Assembly (NCBI GenBank): GCA_049325415.1
Contig: JBMOLL010000146.1
Location: 1 to 26,112, forward strand
Length of the DNA: 26,112 nucleotides
From: JBMOLL01 sp049325415
GTDB lineage: Bacteria; Bacteroidota; Bacteroidia; Bacteroidales; GCA-2748055
Direction of reading: 5' to 3'
The translations under genes and the position numbers were made by a program. Below, piece by piece: positions 17,204 to 25,592 of the stretch. The notes beneath the pieces were generated by a model. It did not search any database and was not told where the DNA came from. It saw only the letters and a list, made by a program, of their open reading frames with translations. Within the stretch, counting starts at the first letter, position 1; the number at the start of each line of letters is the position of its first letter.

Positions 17204-17233
17204 AAAGAGGGTGTCTCAAAAGGCACCCTCTTT
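17204..17233 (-). terminator. intrinsic terminator of the third TonB receptor gene
   Basis: AAAGAGGGTGTC (17204-17215) pairs with GGCACCCTCTTT (17222-17233) over 12 bp with one wobble around a TCAAAA loop. On the minus strand it is followed by TTATTTTC. It starts 19 bp after the stop of the receptor gene at 17253 and separates that gene from the receptor-phosphatase operon. Confidence 0.85.
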
Positions 17234-17252
17234 CAAACCAATACATAAAGAA

Positions 17253-19736
17253 TCAGAAACCGGAATCGAAATTCATCTGTTCCGAATCATTCTTCATATC
17301 TTCCTGTTTCATTTTATAGTTGTTGATCTTATAACTGAGGGTGAGAGTTACCACCCGTGGATCGTGGGCCATAGTCACATGCGAATAGAAATCGGTACCC
17401 GACATGGTAAAATCATGTTTCATAGTCCCCAGCAGATCACGCACCTGTAAGGTGGCGGATAGTTTTCTTTTGAAAAGGTCCTGGCGGAGGGCCAGGTTCA
17501 TGTAAAAGAAACCTTCTTCGGAGCCCTGCACGGTAACTGAAGGACCCCTGTACGATGAATTCACCTGAATACGTGTGGTTGGTGTGGCAGTGAAAGTGGC
17601 ATTAAGTCTGGTGTCCCAGTTAAAGCTCTCCCGTTCAACAGCCGCGCCATCCATTTCACCATCGATACGATAATAGTATCCGTTAAAGGAAGCATTGATT
17701 TTAAGCCATTTGGCGGGGGTCCAGTTGCCCATTAACTCGCCCCCAAGTGATTTGTCGGAATTCACATTGGCAAAGGTCTGAAGGAATAAACCGGTTTCCT
17801 GATCGATCTGGGTTATTCTGCTGATAAGATTTTCCGTATGCTTATAGTATGCTTCAAAGGCAATGAAATCCATGCCGAAACCTTTCTGGTAGCCAAGTTC
17901 ATAGGAATGAATGTATTCCGGTAACAAGGCCGGATTACCTACCCTGATATTATAAGGATCGATGTAACTCGGGAAAGGATCCAGGGACCATCCATCGGGC
18001 CTTTCAATCCTCTTGCTGTAACTTACGGTCAGCTGATGATCATTTTCAAAGGTTTTTGCAAAATGAATGGTCGGAAAGAGGTCCAGCCTGTTGATCGTAT
18101 ATGGTTCAGCTGCTTTCTCATGGGTAATATTCCTGTAGGTATATTCCCCCCTGAGGCCGAGCTGGTATTGTATGCCTATCCATTCATTCGAATACATGGC
18201 ATAGGCAGCCTGAATATTTCTGAAAAAATCCATAGAACTGCTGTAGAGCGGGTTCTCGATCCAGGAAGCCGAGGCATGGTCGTAGTTTCTGAAGGTATAG
18301 CTTTCCAGATCCTTGTCGATCCTGGCCTGGTAGCCTGCCTCAAATTTACCTTTTTCACCAAGGGGAAGTGTGTAATCGGCCTGAAACCTGAAATTATCTG
18401 AATTATCCCCTTCAATGGTCTGGATCATGTTTGCCAGTGCATCATCAACGGGGTTGTAATTCTGGTCAGTCTCGGCATCGTCCTGGTTTTCGGTGTCATC
18501 GCCCGAGCGTTTGGAGTAGTTTGCCATGGCCACCAGTTTATGACCCGGTTTTGCAAAATTCACCGTATAGTTCAGGTTCAGATTGTAATACAGGCCTGAG
18601 CGTTCACTCACGCTGCTGTTGCGGGCATAGTAATCAAGTGTTGCCGGAGCGGTATACTCGTGAATCAGGGAATAGGTTTCCCGGTTAAATCCGTAGGATC
18701 CCACCTCACCCGAAAAGGAAAGCGTTGAATTGTCGGAAATATCATAATCGAGCCCGCCTTTGACAGACATGTTGACACGCTTGAAATTCATTGGTCCGGA
18801 GGTTACCACGTAATTATCGGTGGAATCGGTATAGCTGATCTGCTCTTTGTCCATTTTCCCGGTAAACAGATTATTTCCGTAGTTGAGACCTCCGAAGAAA
18901 TTCCATTTACCATTTCTGTAGTTAATGAGAACATCGCCCCGGTATTTATTCTGTGTCCCCAGGGAGAGATTGGCAATACCGTTCATACCCGACTGAACCT
19001 GTTTTTTGAGAATTATATTGATAATACCCGCATTGCCGTCAGGGTCGTATTTCACCGAGGGATTGGTTATGATTTCAATGTTTTCTATGGAGCTTGCGGG
19101 GATCTGGTGCAGGGCATCGCTCCCCTGGAGCACCGTCGGTTTTCCATCGATGAGGACCGTGAAGCCCGAGCTTCCTCTCACGGAAACATTTCCTTCGATG
19201 TCGACCTGAACAGAAGGCACATTTTCCAGAACATCCACAGCTGTTCCTCCGGCTGCGTTCAGGTCCTGACTGACATTAATAACCTTTTTATCAATTTTAT
19301 ATTCCACATGTTTCCTGTCGGCCACAACCTCGACTTCATCGATTGACTGCCGGGCCAGTTCAAGGGAGATATTCCCCAGGTCGACAATTTTACTCTGTGG
19401 TGTGACCATTACAGGGGCAATCACCTTTTTTTCATAGCCAATGAAATTAGCTTCAATATAGTATCGGCCGAAGGGTACCTGATCAATCTGAAAGGTCCCG
19501 TCGGGTGAGCTAACGGTTCCACCGATCAGAGAAGAGTCTTTATAGCTGAACAAGGCAATGCTTGCATATTCCATAGGTATAGCGCTTTTCCCTTCCGTCA
19601 CCTTTCCCCTTATCACGCCTTCTTTTGGCAGGGAATTAGAAGCGTTCATCCGGTCCGCATTCGGACCATTCTGTCCAAAAACAGCCATCATTGCTGAGAA
19701 CATCAGCAATCCGGCCAACGATAGTCTTTTCTTCAT
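17253..19736 (-). CDS. TonB-dependent receptor-like outer-membrane beta-barrel protein (OMP_b-brl_3 type)
   Basis: This 827-residue protein has a signal peptide (1-21), a CarboxypepD_reg-like domain (about 41-125, with VIRGKVTEGKSAIPMEYASI), a plug-like domain (about 155-245, including VLENVPSVQVDIEGNVSVRG, VLIDGKP and GNAGIINIILKK) and a large barrel. This matches the receptor subfamily in Bacteroidota with the OMP_b-brl_3 barrel. The last 20 or so residues are polar and rich in Lys, Asp and Met, lying beyond the barrel end. It is monocistronic, with a terminator at 17204-17233 and a possible -7 box at 19837-19844. No SusD or lipoprotein partner is adjacent. Substrates of this subfamily are mostly unknown. 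Confidence 0.92.
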   Translation of the reverse strand: MKKRLSLAGLLMFSAMMAVFGQNGPNADRMNASNSLPKEGVIRGKVTEGKSAIPMEYASIALFSYKDSSLIGGTVSSPDGTFQIDQVPFGRYYIEANFIGYEKKVIAPVMVTPQSKIVDLGNISLELARQSIDEVEVVADRKHVEYKIDKKVINVSQDLNAAGGTAVDVLENVPSVQVDIEGNVSVRGSSGFTVLIDGKPTVLQGSDALHQIPASSIENIEIITNPSVKYDPDGNAGIINIILKKQVQSGMNGIANLSLGTQNKYRGDVLINYRNGKWNFFGGLNYGNNLFTGKMDKEQISYTDSTDNYVVTSGPMNFKRVNMSVKGGLDYDISDNSTLSFSGEVGSYGFNRETYSLIHEYTAPATLDYYARNSSVSERSGLYYNLNLNYTVNFAKPGHKLVAMANYSKRSGDDTENQDDAETDQNYNPVDDALANMIQTIEGDNSDNFRFQADYTLPLGEKGKFEAGYQARIDKDLESYTFRNYDHASASWIENPLYSSSMDFFRNIQAAYAMYSNEWIGIQYQLGLRGEYTYRNITHEKAAEPYTINRLDLFPTIHFAKTFENDHQLTVSYSKRIERPDGWSLDPFPSYIDPYNIRVGNPALLPEYIHSYELGYQKGFGMDFIAFEAYYKHTENLISRITQIDQETGLFLQTFANVNSDKSLGGELMGNWTPAKWLKINASFNGYYYRIDGEMDGAAVERESFNWDTRLNATFTATPTTRIQVNSSYRGPSVTVQGSEEGFFYMNLALRQDLFKRKLSATLQVRDLLGTMKHDFTMSGTDFYSHVTMAHDPRVVTLTLSYKINNYKMKQEDMKNDSEQMNFDSGF

Positions 19737-19836
19737 GAATGTTTATTTCGCACAATTAATCAATCTGGCAGCCTCCATAAGACGATTTTCCGTCAAGAAG
19801 GTTTAATTCAAAACGAAGAAAGTTTTGAAAATCGTG

Positions 19837-19844
19837 CAAAAGTA
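19837..19844 (-). promoter_or_regulatory. possible -7 box for the third TonB receptor gene
   Basis: On the minus strand this reads TACTTTTG, a full match to TAnnTTTG, about 100 bases before the ATG at 19736. The nearest TTG upstream is 22 rather than 19 bases away, so the -33 element is uncertain. Confidence 0.4.
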
Positions 19845-19883
19845 GAAAAATCCCTGTTAATACTGGCAATTACAGGTATAAAA

Positions 19884-21383
19884 TCAGACCAGCTGACTCA
19901 TGGCATCAATAAATGCTTCAACCGAGGCGCTTACAATATCGGTTGATGCTGAAAAGCCATAGACCATGTTTCCTTTATGTTCAACCTGGATATGGACCTT
20001 TCCCAGGTCATCGGAGCCCCGGGTGATTGCCTGAATGAGAAATTCCTCCAGTCTGACTTTCAGTTTCAATATGGATTTGACAGCTGTGAAAGCCGCATCG
20101 ATCGGTCCGTTTCCTTCGGCAGTTGCCGAGTAACAAGCCCCGTTCCATTCCAGGGTTACAGTGGCAACCGGTACCGTTCCCTTTCCGCAGAGAACCTGGA
20201 GCCGGTGAAGGTGAAGTTTACGCCTTACATCGCGGGCATTGCTACCGGCAAGGATTTTAAGATCCTCATCGGTGATATCTTTTTTGGAATCAGCCAGATT
20301 AAGGAATGATTCATAGACTTTATCGAGTGTTTCCTTGTCAAAGGTATAGCCCAGTTTCTGTAACCTGTGTTTCAAAGCTGCCCTGCCGCTGCGTGCGGTA
20401 AGGACTATGGAAGATTCGTTAATACCCACTGTCTTGGGATTAATAATCTCGTAGTTTTCCCGTTTTTTCAAAACGCCGTCCTGGTGAATGCCCGAGGAAT
20501 GTGCAAAAGCATTGCGTCCGACAATGGCCTTATTCGGCTGGATCGGCATTCTCATCAGAGTGGAGACCAATCTGCTGGTTTTATAAATCTTTTTCGGGTT
20601 GATATTTGTGGTCAGGTTAAGGTGCTTCCTGCTTTTCAGGATCATGACCACTTCTTCAAGGGAAGTGTTTCCGGCCCTCTCCCCGATCCCGTTCATGGTA
20701 ACTTCCACCTGTCTTGCGCCGTTCAAGACGCCCGCAATGGTATTGGCGGTTGCCATACCGAGATCGTTATGACAGTGAGTACTGATTATCGCCTTGTCGA
20801 TATTCGGTACATGATTCATCAGGTAGGCGATCTTCTGACCGAATTCATCGGGCAGGGTGTAGCCGGTTGTATCGGGAATGTTGATCACCGTAGCTCCTGC
20901 TTTAATCATCTGCTCCACCACTTTTGCCAGAAACTTGTTGTCGGTGCGGCCCGCATCTTCGGCATAAAATTCCACATCGTCGACAAAGGACCGTGCCAGT
21001 TTGACGGCTTCCATTCCCCGTCTGATAATCTCTTCGGGCGTACTGTTCAGTTTGTGATAGATGTGATAGTAGGAAGTTCCGATACCCGTATGGATACGTG
21101 GCCTTCTGGCAAATTTGAGTGCTTCGGCCGCCACTTCAATATCCTTCGGTACCGCCCTTGTAAGGGCACAGATCACAGGCTCTGTAACAGCTTTTGATAT
21201 TTCCACCACCGAGTTGAAGTCGCCAGGGCTCGAGATCGGGAAACCGGCTTCAATAATATCCACACCCAGCGCTTCAAGGGCTTTTGCCACTTCAATCTTT
21301 TCAATGGTATTCAACTGGCATCCCGGTACCTGTTCGCCATCCCTGAGGGTGGTATCAAATACATAAACCCGATCTTTCGACAT
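19884..21383 (-). CDS. leuA: 2-isopropylmalate synthase
   Basis: LeuA condenses acetyl-CoA with 2-oxoisovalerate, the first committed step of leucine synthesis, in the cytoplasm. The 499-residue length and order of domains fit the family: a TIM-barrel catalytic domain (about 5-270) with FDTTLRDGEQVPG (Arg14, Asp15), the metal-binding HCHND (203-207) and NGIGERAGN (231-239); a linker region with HSSGIHQDG (295-303); and a C-terminal LeuA regulatory domain (about 365-499) that normally binds leucine. Citramalate synthase is a close relative, but the sequence reads as LeuA. No leuB, leuC, leuD or ilv gene is adjacent. A small palindrome, CATTG-TATT-CAATG, sits at 21403-21416 just before the start and could be an operator. 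Confidence 0.93.
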   Translation of the reverse strand: MSKDRVYVFDTTLRDGEQVPGCQLNTIEKIEVAKALEALGVDIIEAGFPISSPGDFNSVVEISKAVTEPVICALTRAVPKDIEVAAEALKFARRPRIHTGIGTSYYHIYHKLNSTPEEIIRRGMEAVKLARSFVDDVEFYAEDAGRTDNKFLAKVVEQMIKAGATVINIPDTTGYTLPDEFGQKIAYLMNHVPNIDKAIISTHCHNDLGMATANTIAGVLNGARQVEVTMNGIGERAGNTSLEEVVMILKSRKHLNLTTNINPKKIYKTSRLVSTLMRMPIQPNKAIVGRNAFAHSSGIHQDGVLKKRENYEIINPKTVGINESSIVLTARSGRAALKHRLQKLGYTFDKETLDKVYESFLNLADSKKDITDEDLKILAGSNARDVRRKLHLHRLQVLCGKGTVPVATVTLEWNGACYSATAEGNGPIDAAFTAVKSILKLKVRLEEFLIQAITRGSDDLGKVHIQVEHKGNMVYGFSASTDIVSASVEAFIDAMSQLV

Positions 21384-21506
21384 CTGCTTTTCTTTTTAAA
21401 TTCATTGTATTCAATGCAAAAAAAGCAATTTTAATTGTAAAACTGCCATAAAACATATAAAATGTTTATCGGAGCGCCTGTTTTCAGATAGTATTTTATA
21501 AAAAAT

Positions 21507-21539
21507 AGGTGGCAACTTATAATCTGTAAGTTGCCACCT
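21507..21539 (-). terminator. strong intrinsic terminator of the E2-E1-flavodoxin block
   Basis: AGGTGGCAACTTA (21507-21519) pairs perfectly over 13 bp with TAAGTTGCCACCT (21527-21539) around a 7-base loop. On the minus strand it is followed by ATTTTTTATAAAA. It lies just after the flavodoxin stop and before the leuA leader, so leuA is probably transcribed separately. Confidence 0.9.
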
Positions 21540-21564
21540 TTAAAGCAGATAAAGTGAAGCGCTG

Positions 21565-22071
21565 TCAGTCAAAGGCTTTTTTCAGCTCTTCAACCCATGC
21601 GGCGACTCTCGATTTATTTTTACTTCCCTGGTTTTCAAAGTCAATGGCCAGTCCGATAAACTTATCCCCTCTTTTGGCGCGTGAACTTTCGAATACATAG
21701 CCTTCAACTGAAGTAAAACCGACCAGTGTTGCGCCGCAGGATTCGAGGATCTCTCCCATGATCCCTACGCCATCAATGAAATTCTCCCCGTAGTTTTTCT
21801 GATCACCCAGGCCAAACAGGGCCACTTTTTTCTTTTTCAGATTCAGGTCTTCGAGCTCGGGAACAAATTCATCCCAGTAGTTCGGCAATTCACCATCGAA
21901 CCAGGTAGGTACTCCCAGGATCAGGTTATCATATTCCAAAAATTTTTTACCGGTAATTTCTTCGGCATTAACCAATTCAATACCGGCATCGCCAAAAGCG
22001 TCCCTGATCTGAGTGGCGATCTTGGCAGTTTTTCCCGTATTAAAGCTATAGATAATTGCTGTCTTCTTCAT
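21565..22071 (-). CDS. fldA: long-chain flavodoxin
   Basis: This is an FMN-binding electron carrier of about 168 residues in the cytoplasm. The phosphate-binding loop is YSFNTGKTAKIA, the first FMN-stacking loop is PTWFDGELPNYWDEF, and GLGDQKNYGENFIDG is the second flavin loop. The extra segment near GFTSVEGYVFESSRAKRGDKFIGLAID marks it as the long-chain type. I chose the ATG at 22071 because flavodoxins start directly with a MKKTAIIYS-like strand; ATGs at 22083 and 22092 are in-frame alternatives. It is the last gene of the E2-E1-flavodoxin block and is followed by a strong terminator. Possible partners include pyruvate:flavodoxin oxidoreductase or radical SAM enzymes; its link to the dehydrogenase is by position only. 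Confidence 0.93.
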   Translation of the reverse strand: MKKTAIIYSFNTGKTAKIATQIRDAFGDAGIELVNAEEITGKKFLEYDNLILGVPTWFDGELPNYWDEFVPELEDLNLKKKKVALFGLGDQKNYGENFIDGVGIMGEILESCGATLVGFTSVEGYVFESSRAKRGDKFIGLAIDFENQGSKNKSRVAAWVEELKKAFD

Positions 22072-22110
22072 TTTGAATATCATTTCATCCATTACAGGAC
22101 AGATCGTTTT

Positions 22111-24152
22111 TTAATATTTAAGCAATTCAAGGGCTGCATCATAAATTTTCTGGGTATTGGGCAGAATAGCCCCTTCCAGAATGCGGTTGAATCCCACCGG
22201 TGTAAAGGTCGAGCCGACCCGTTTCACAGGTGCATCAAGGAATTCAAAGGCTTTCTCATTAATCATCGCGGCCACTTCGCCTCCGAATCCACCGAAAACC
22301 TTATCCTCATGAACCACCAGAACTTTCCCCGTTTTCTTCACTGTTTCAAGGATTGCACCGGTATCAAGCGGTGAGAGTGAACGAAGGTCAAGCACCTCGA
22401 TTTCCTTTCCTGTATCACTGCTGATCCTGTCGGCGGCCTCCACACACATATGGGTAGTATTACCGTAGGTAATGATGGAGGCGTCCCGACCACTCCTGCG
22501 GATACGGGCTTTTCCGAAGGGAACCTCGAAATCGTCGGGAACCGGTGCAGCTGCTTTGGGAGAGTTATAGAGGGCCTTGGGTTCCAGGAACAGGGTAATG
22601 CCTCTCGAACGGATGGAGGTCCTGAGCAGACCGGCAGCATCATCGGCATAGGATGGATATACCACCCTTATCCCGGGAAGGGTCGTCAGGGCTCCTTCAA
22701 TCGTCTGGGAGTGATAAAGACCTCCCCCGATATAGCCTCCTGAAGCCAGCCTGATGGTAATATTGGGTGAGAACTGACCGTTTGAGCGCCAGTAATCATG
22801 TGAGCTATCGAGCAACTGTTCCATGGCCGGCCAGAAGTAGTCGGCAAATTCGGCACCTTCCACAACGATCCTGATCCTGTCATTAAACCTGCTCATACCG
22901 TTGGCGGTACCCACGATAAAGTCTTCTGCGATCGGTGCGTTAAATACTCTTTCACGACCGAATTCCTGCTGCATCCCCTTGGAGACATTGAAGATCCCTC
23001 CCTTATCCTTATTGGCAATATCCTGGCCCCAGATAAAGGTGTCGGGATTATGTCGGAACTCGGCTTTCAGGGTTTCATTCAGGCCCTCAATCAGTTTTTT
23101 TGACTCTCCTTCAAAAGTGTGCAGACCTTCGGGATATTTGTTGCTCACATAGGGTTCCGGAACCACGTAATCGTGGATGGAAGCCGGATCGGGATCGGGA
23201 GCAGCCATGCCGGCTTTATGGGCAGCTTTAACGATTTCGGCAGTCTCTTTTTCAATTTCCTGCAATTCCTCTTCAGTAAAGCGTTCATAGCGAAGAAGTA
23301 ATCTGCGGTACTTGGCCAGCGGATCGTATTCAGAAACGTAATTCAGCTCATAATCATCCCGATAGAGTTCATGACGGTCGGAGTTTGAGTGACTTTTCAT
23401 TCTCACACAGTTCGCCTGAACGATAACCGGATGACCGTGTTCAATGGCATAGTCTCTGGCTTCGGTCATGGTATTCATGGAATCGAATACGTCTTTCCCG
23501 TTACAGTGGTAAACTTTCAGGTTTTTGAAGCCCGAGAAGTTATTGGCAACCTTACGGTTGGCTGTCTGGTCTGCCTTCGGGACCGAGATCCCGTAGCCAT
23601 TATCCTGGAAGACAAAAATGACCGGCAGTTTTTCATTTGAGGCGCCATTGATGGCCTCGTATACATATCCTTCCGAAACGGAAGATTCACCCTGGGAGGA
23701 AATGGCGACACCTTTGGCCCCGTATTTTTTTATTCCCCGGGCCACCCCTACGGCATGCAGGGTATGGTTTCCCGTACAGGATGACACGTTATGAATGTTC
23801 CACTCCGGTTTTGCAAAGTGGTTCGACATATGTCTTCCTCCTCCGGCTACGTCGGTGGCCTTGGATATCCCGTTAAAAATCACCTCATTTGCTGTAAGTC
23901 CGGCTGATATGGCGGTAAGCATATCGCGGTAATAGGGAAAGAGATGATCTGTTCCCTGTTGAATACCTGTCCGATGGCCAGCTGGATACCATCATGCCCG
24001 GCATAGGGAGCATGGTAGGACCAGCCAATAGCCTGTTTCAGGTAATTCGGTGCCCTGTCGTCGAGGGAACGACCAAGGGTCATTAAACGATACCATTTTG
24101 CAAGTGTCTCTTTATCTGTGCGTTTAATATGATATTTCCTGTCTTTATTCAT
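22111..24152 (-). CDS. fused 2-oxoacid dehydrogenase E1 alpha/beta subunit, interrupted by an apparent one-base frameshift
   Basis: This thiamine-diphosphate-dependent E1 component decarboxylates a 2-oxoacid and passes the acyl group to lipoyl-E2. The alpha half (about residues 1-330) and beta half (about 345-680) are joined, as is common in Bacteroidota. The first 68 or so codons (from 24152) and the rest (open from upstream of 23922) are in different frames. One missing base between 23949 and 23950 explains this: restoring a G after GAACAG on the coding strand gives EQDHLFPYYRDML, the conserved E1-alpha sequence, and a 680-residue protein. Otherwise the gene looks intact. The alpha thiamine motif region reads SSQGESSVSEG to QDNGYGIS rather than a canonical GDG. 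The beta half has AIMINEKAF-type and HEDKVFGGFGGE segments. Likely substrate is a branched-chain 2-oxoacid; pyruvate is possible. Confidence 0.9.
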
Positions 24153-24172
24153 TTCCTGTGAATATTAAATAA

Positions 24173-25483
24173 TCAAATAATCGTATCGGGTGAAAAGGAT
24201 TCAATGTAGTCGGACAGTCTTTTCAGGAAAGCTCCGCCGAGTGCTCCGTCGATGATCCTGTGATCGTAGGTCAGCGACAGCCACATTTTATGACGGATTG
24301 CAATCATGTCACCGTCTGGTGTTTCGATGACAGCCGGTTTCTTTTTAACGGCACCCACGGCAAGTATAGCCACTTCCGGCTGGTTGATAATCGGAGTTCC
24401 GATATCATTCTGAAAGGTACCGAAATTGGTGACGGTAAAAGTACCTCCGGCAATGTCGTCGGGTGACAGTTTATTGCTTCTTGCCGCAGCGGCAAGGGAG
24501 GCCAGTTTTTTCGTCAGACCGGTAAGGTTCAACGTATCGGCATCCTTGATATTGGGAACGATCAGGTTATTATCGGGAAGCGAAACAGCCACACCCAGAT
24601 TGATCCGTTTTTTCAGAATGATCCGGTCACCGTCGACCGAGGCATTGATCCAGGGGAAATCGCGCAGGGCCTTAACCGTGGCTTCAAGGAAAACCGGAAG
24701 ATAGGTAATTTTAACTCCTTCTTTCTTCTGGAAATCATCTTTGATCTTTTCCCTCCATCTGACCACATTGGTCACATCGGTCTCAATCATATTTGTGACG
24801 TGGGCGGAGGTTTGTTTCGAGCGGATCATATGAGAGGCTATCAGCTTTCTCATCCTGGTCATTTCAATGACCTCATCTCCGGCTGATGGAATCACCGGTG
24901 CTGAGGCAAGCTGGTGCTGAGGTGCGGCAGCCGGCGCTTTTTGAGCCATGTCCGGTGCAGGCGCAGACTGTTTTCCGGTTCTCTGCTGAAGATAGTTCAG
25001 AATATCAGTTTTCTGTACCCTTCCATTTAGCCCGCTGCCCGGAATATTGTCGAGTTCGTTTTGCGGGATGTTTTCTTCTTCGGCAATCTTTTTTACCAGT
25101 GGAGAATAGAACCTACCTCCGCTTGATTTCACTTCAGATTTTTCTGAAGTTGCTGTACCGGTGCCGGATGGAAGCGGTTTTTCTTCAGGAGGAGCGGTTT
25201 TTGCCGGGGATGCTGTTTTTTCGCTGTTTTCTTCTGCGGAACCTTCAAGGTCGATGACGGCAATAACCGAGCCAACTGCCACGGTGTCGTCCTGACTGTA
25301 TAGGACTTTCTTCACCACGCCTGCAACCGGCGAAGGGATCTCGGAATCGACTTTATCGGTGGCAATTTCAAGAAGTACATCATCTTCCTGCACGCTGTCA
25401 CCTTCTTTTACGAACCATTTGGTTATTGTGGCTTCTTCGATGCTCTCTCCCATCTTAGGCATCAGGATTTCAAATTGAGCCAT
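24173..25483 (-). CDS. dihydrolipoamide acyltransferase, E2 component of a 2-oxoacid dehydrogenase complex
   Basis: E2 transfers the acyl group from the lipoyl arm to CoA. The 436-residue protein has one lipoyl domain (1-77, lipoylated Lys44 in ATDKVDSE), an Ala/Pro/Glu-rich linker (about 80-122), a peripheral-subunit-binding domain (about 126-166, YSPLVKKIAEEENIP to GLNGRVQKTDILNYL), a second linker, and the catalytic domain (about 203-430). The active-site HRIIDG has His408 and Asp412. It is the first gene of the block; fused E1 follows after 20 bp. The E3 dihydrolipoamide dehydrogenase is not in the window. The branched-chain type is favoured by similarity to bkd-like E2 proteins, but substrate is uncertain. 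Two inverted repeats lie in its upstream region. Confidence 0.93.
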   Translation of the reverse strand: MAQFEILMPKMGESIEEATITKWFVKEGDSVQEDDVLLEIATDKVDSEIPSPVAGVVKKVLYSQDDTVAVGSVIAVIDLEGSAEENSEKTASPAKTAPPEEKPLPSGTGTATSEKSEVKSSGGRFYSPLVKKIAEEENIPQNELDNIPGSGLNGRVQKTDILNYLQQRTGKQSAPAPDMAQKAPAAAPQHQLASAPVIPSAGDEVIEMTRMRKLIASHMIRSKQTSAHVTNMIETDVTNVVRWREKIKDDFQKKEGVKITYLPVFLEATVKALRDFPWINASVDGDRIILKKRINLGVAVSLPDNNLIVPNIKDADTLNLTGLTKKLASLAAAARSNKLSPDDIAGGTFTVTNFGTFQNDIGTPIINQPEVAILAVGAVKKKPAVIETPDGDMIAIRHKMWLSLTYDHRIIDGALGGAFLKRLSDYIESFSPDTII

Positions 25484-25501
25484 AATTAAGGTATTAGGAT
25501 T

Positions 25502-25537
25502 TTGTTATATCATTTTTTGATTTCGATGATATAACAA
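25502..25537. repeat. 13-bp AT-rich inverted repeat upstream of the E2 gene
   Basis: TTGTTATATCAT (25502-25513) pairs perfectly with ATGATATAACAA (25526-25537) around a 12-base spacer; one more T-A pair (25501/25538) makes 13 bp. It sits 18-55 bp upstream of the E2 start codon. There is no T-run after it on either strand, so a terminator is unlikely. It could be an operator or a 5'-leader hairpin controlling the dehydrogenase block. Confidence 0.55.
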
Positions 25538-25542
25538 AGGAG

Positions 25543-25561
25543 TTGTAAAAAAGTTTTACAA
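25543..25561. repeat. 8-bp palindrome next to the E2 upstream inverted repeat
   Basis: TTGTAAAA (25543-25550) and TTTTACAA (25554-25561) form a perfect 8-bp inverted repeat around AAG, five bases from the larger repeat. Its compact symmetry resembles a transcription-factor site. On the minus strand its T residues also follow the stop of the upstream gene (25593), so part of a weak terminator is an alternative. Confidence 0.45.
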
Positions 25562-25592
25562 ATCCTTTCGTTGCCGGGAAGGTTCAGGATTT

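Noticed and set aside
8831..19736. polysaccharide utilisation locus based on three TonB receptors
   Set aside because: No SusD-like lipoprotein, glycoside hydrolase or hybrid two-component sensor is present; DUF4249 is not SusD.
20367..21197. 276-residue open frame antisense to leuA
   Set aside because: It lies entirely within the well-supported leuA on the opposite strand and its composition (Cys, His, Phe rich) is that of a reverse-complement shadow.
23940..23960. programmed ribosomal frameshifting in the E1 gene
   Set aside because: A -1 shift would restore the frame, but the bases around it (AGGGAACAGATC on the coding strand) contain no X-XXY-YYZ slippery heptamer and I see no stimulatory structure; E1 genes are not known to use recoding.
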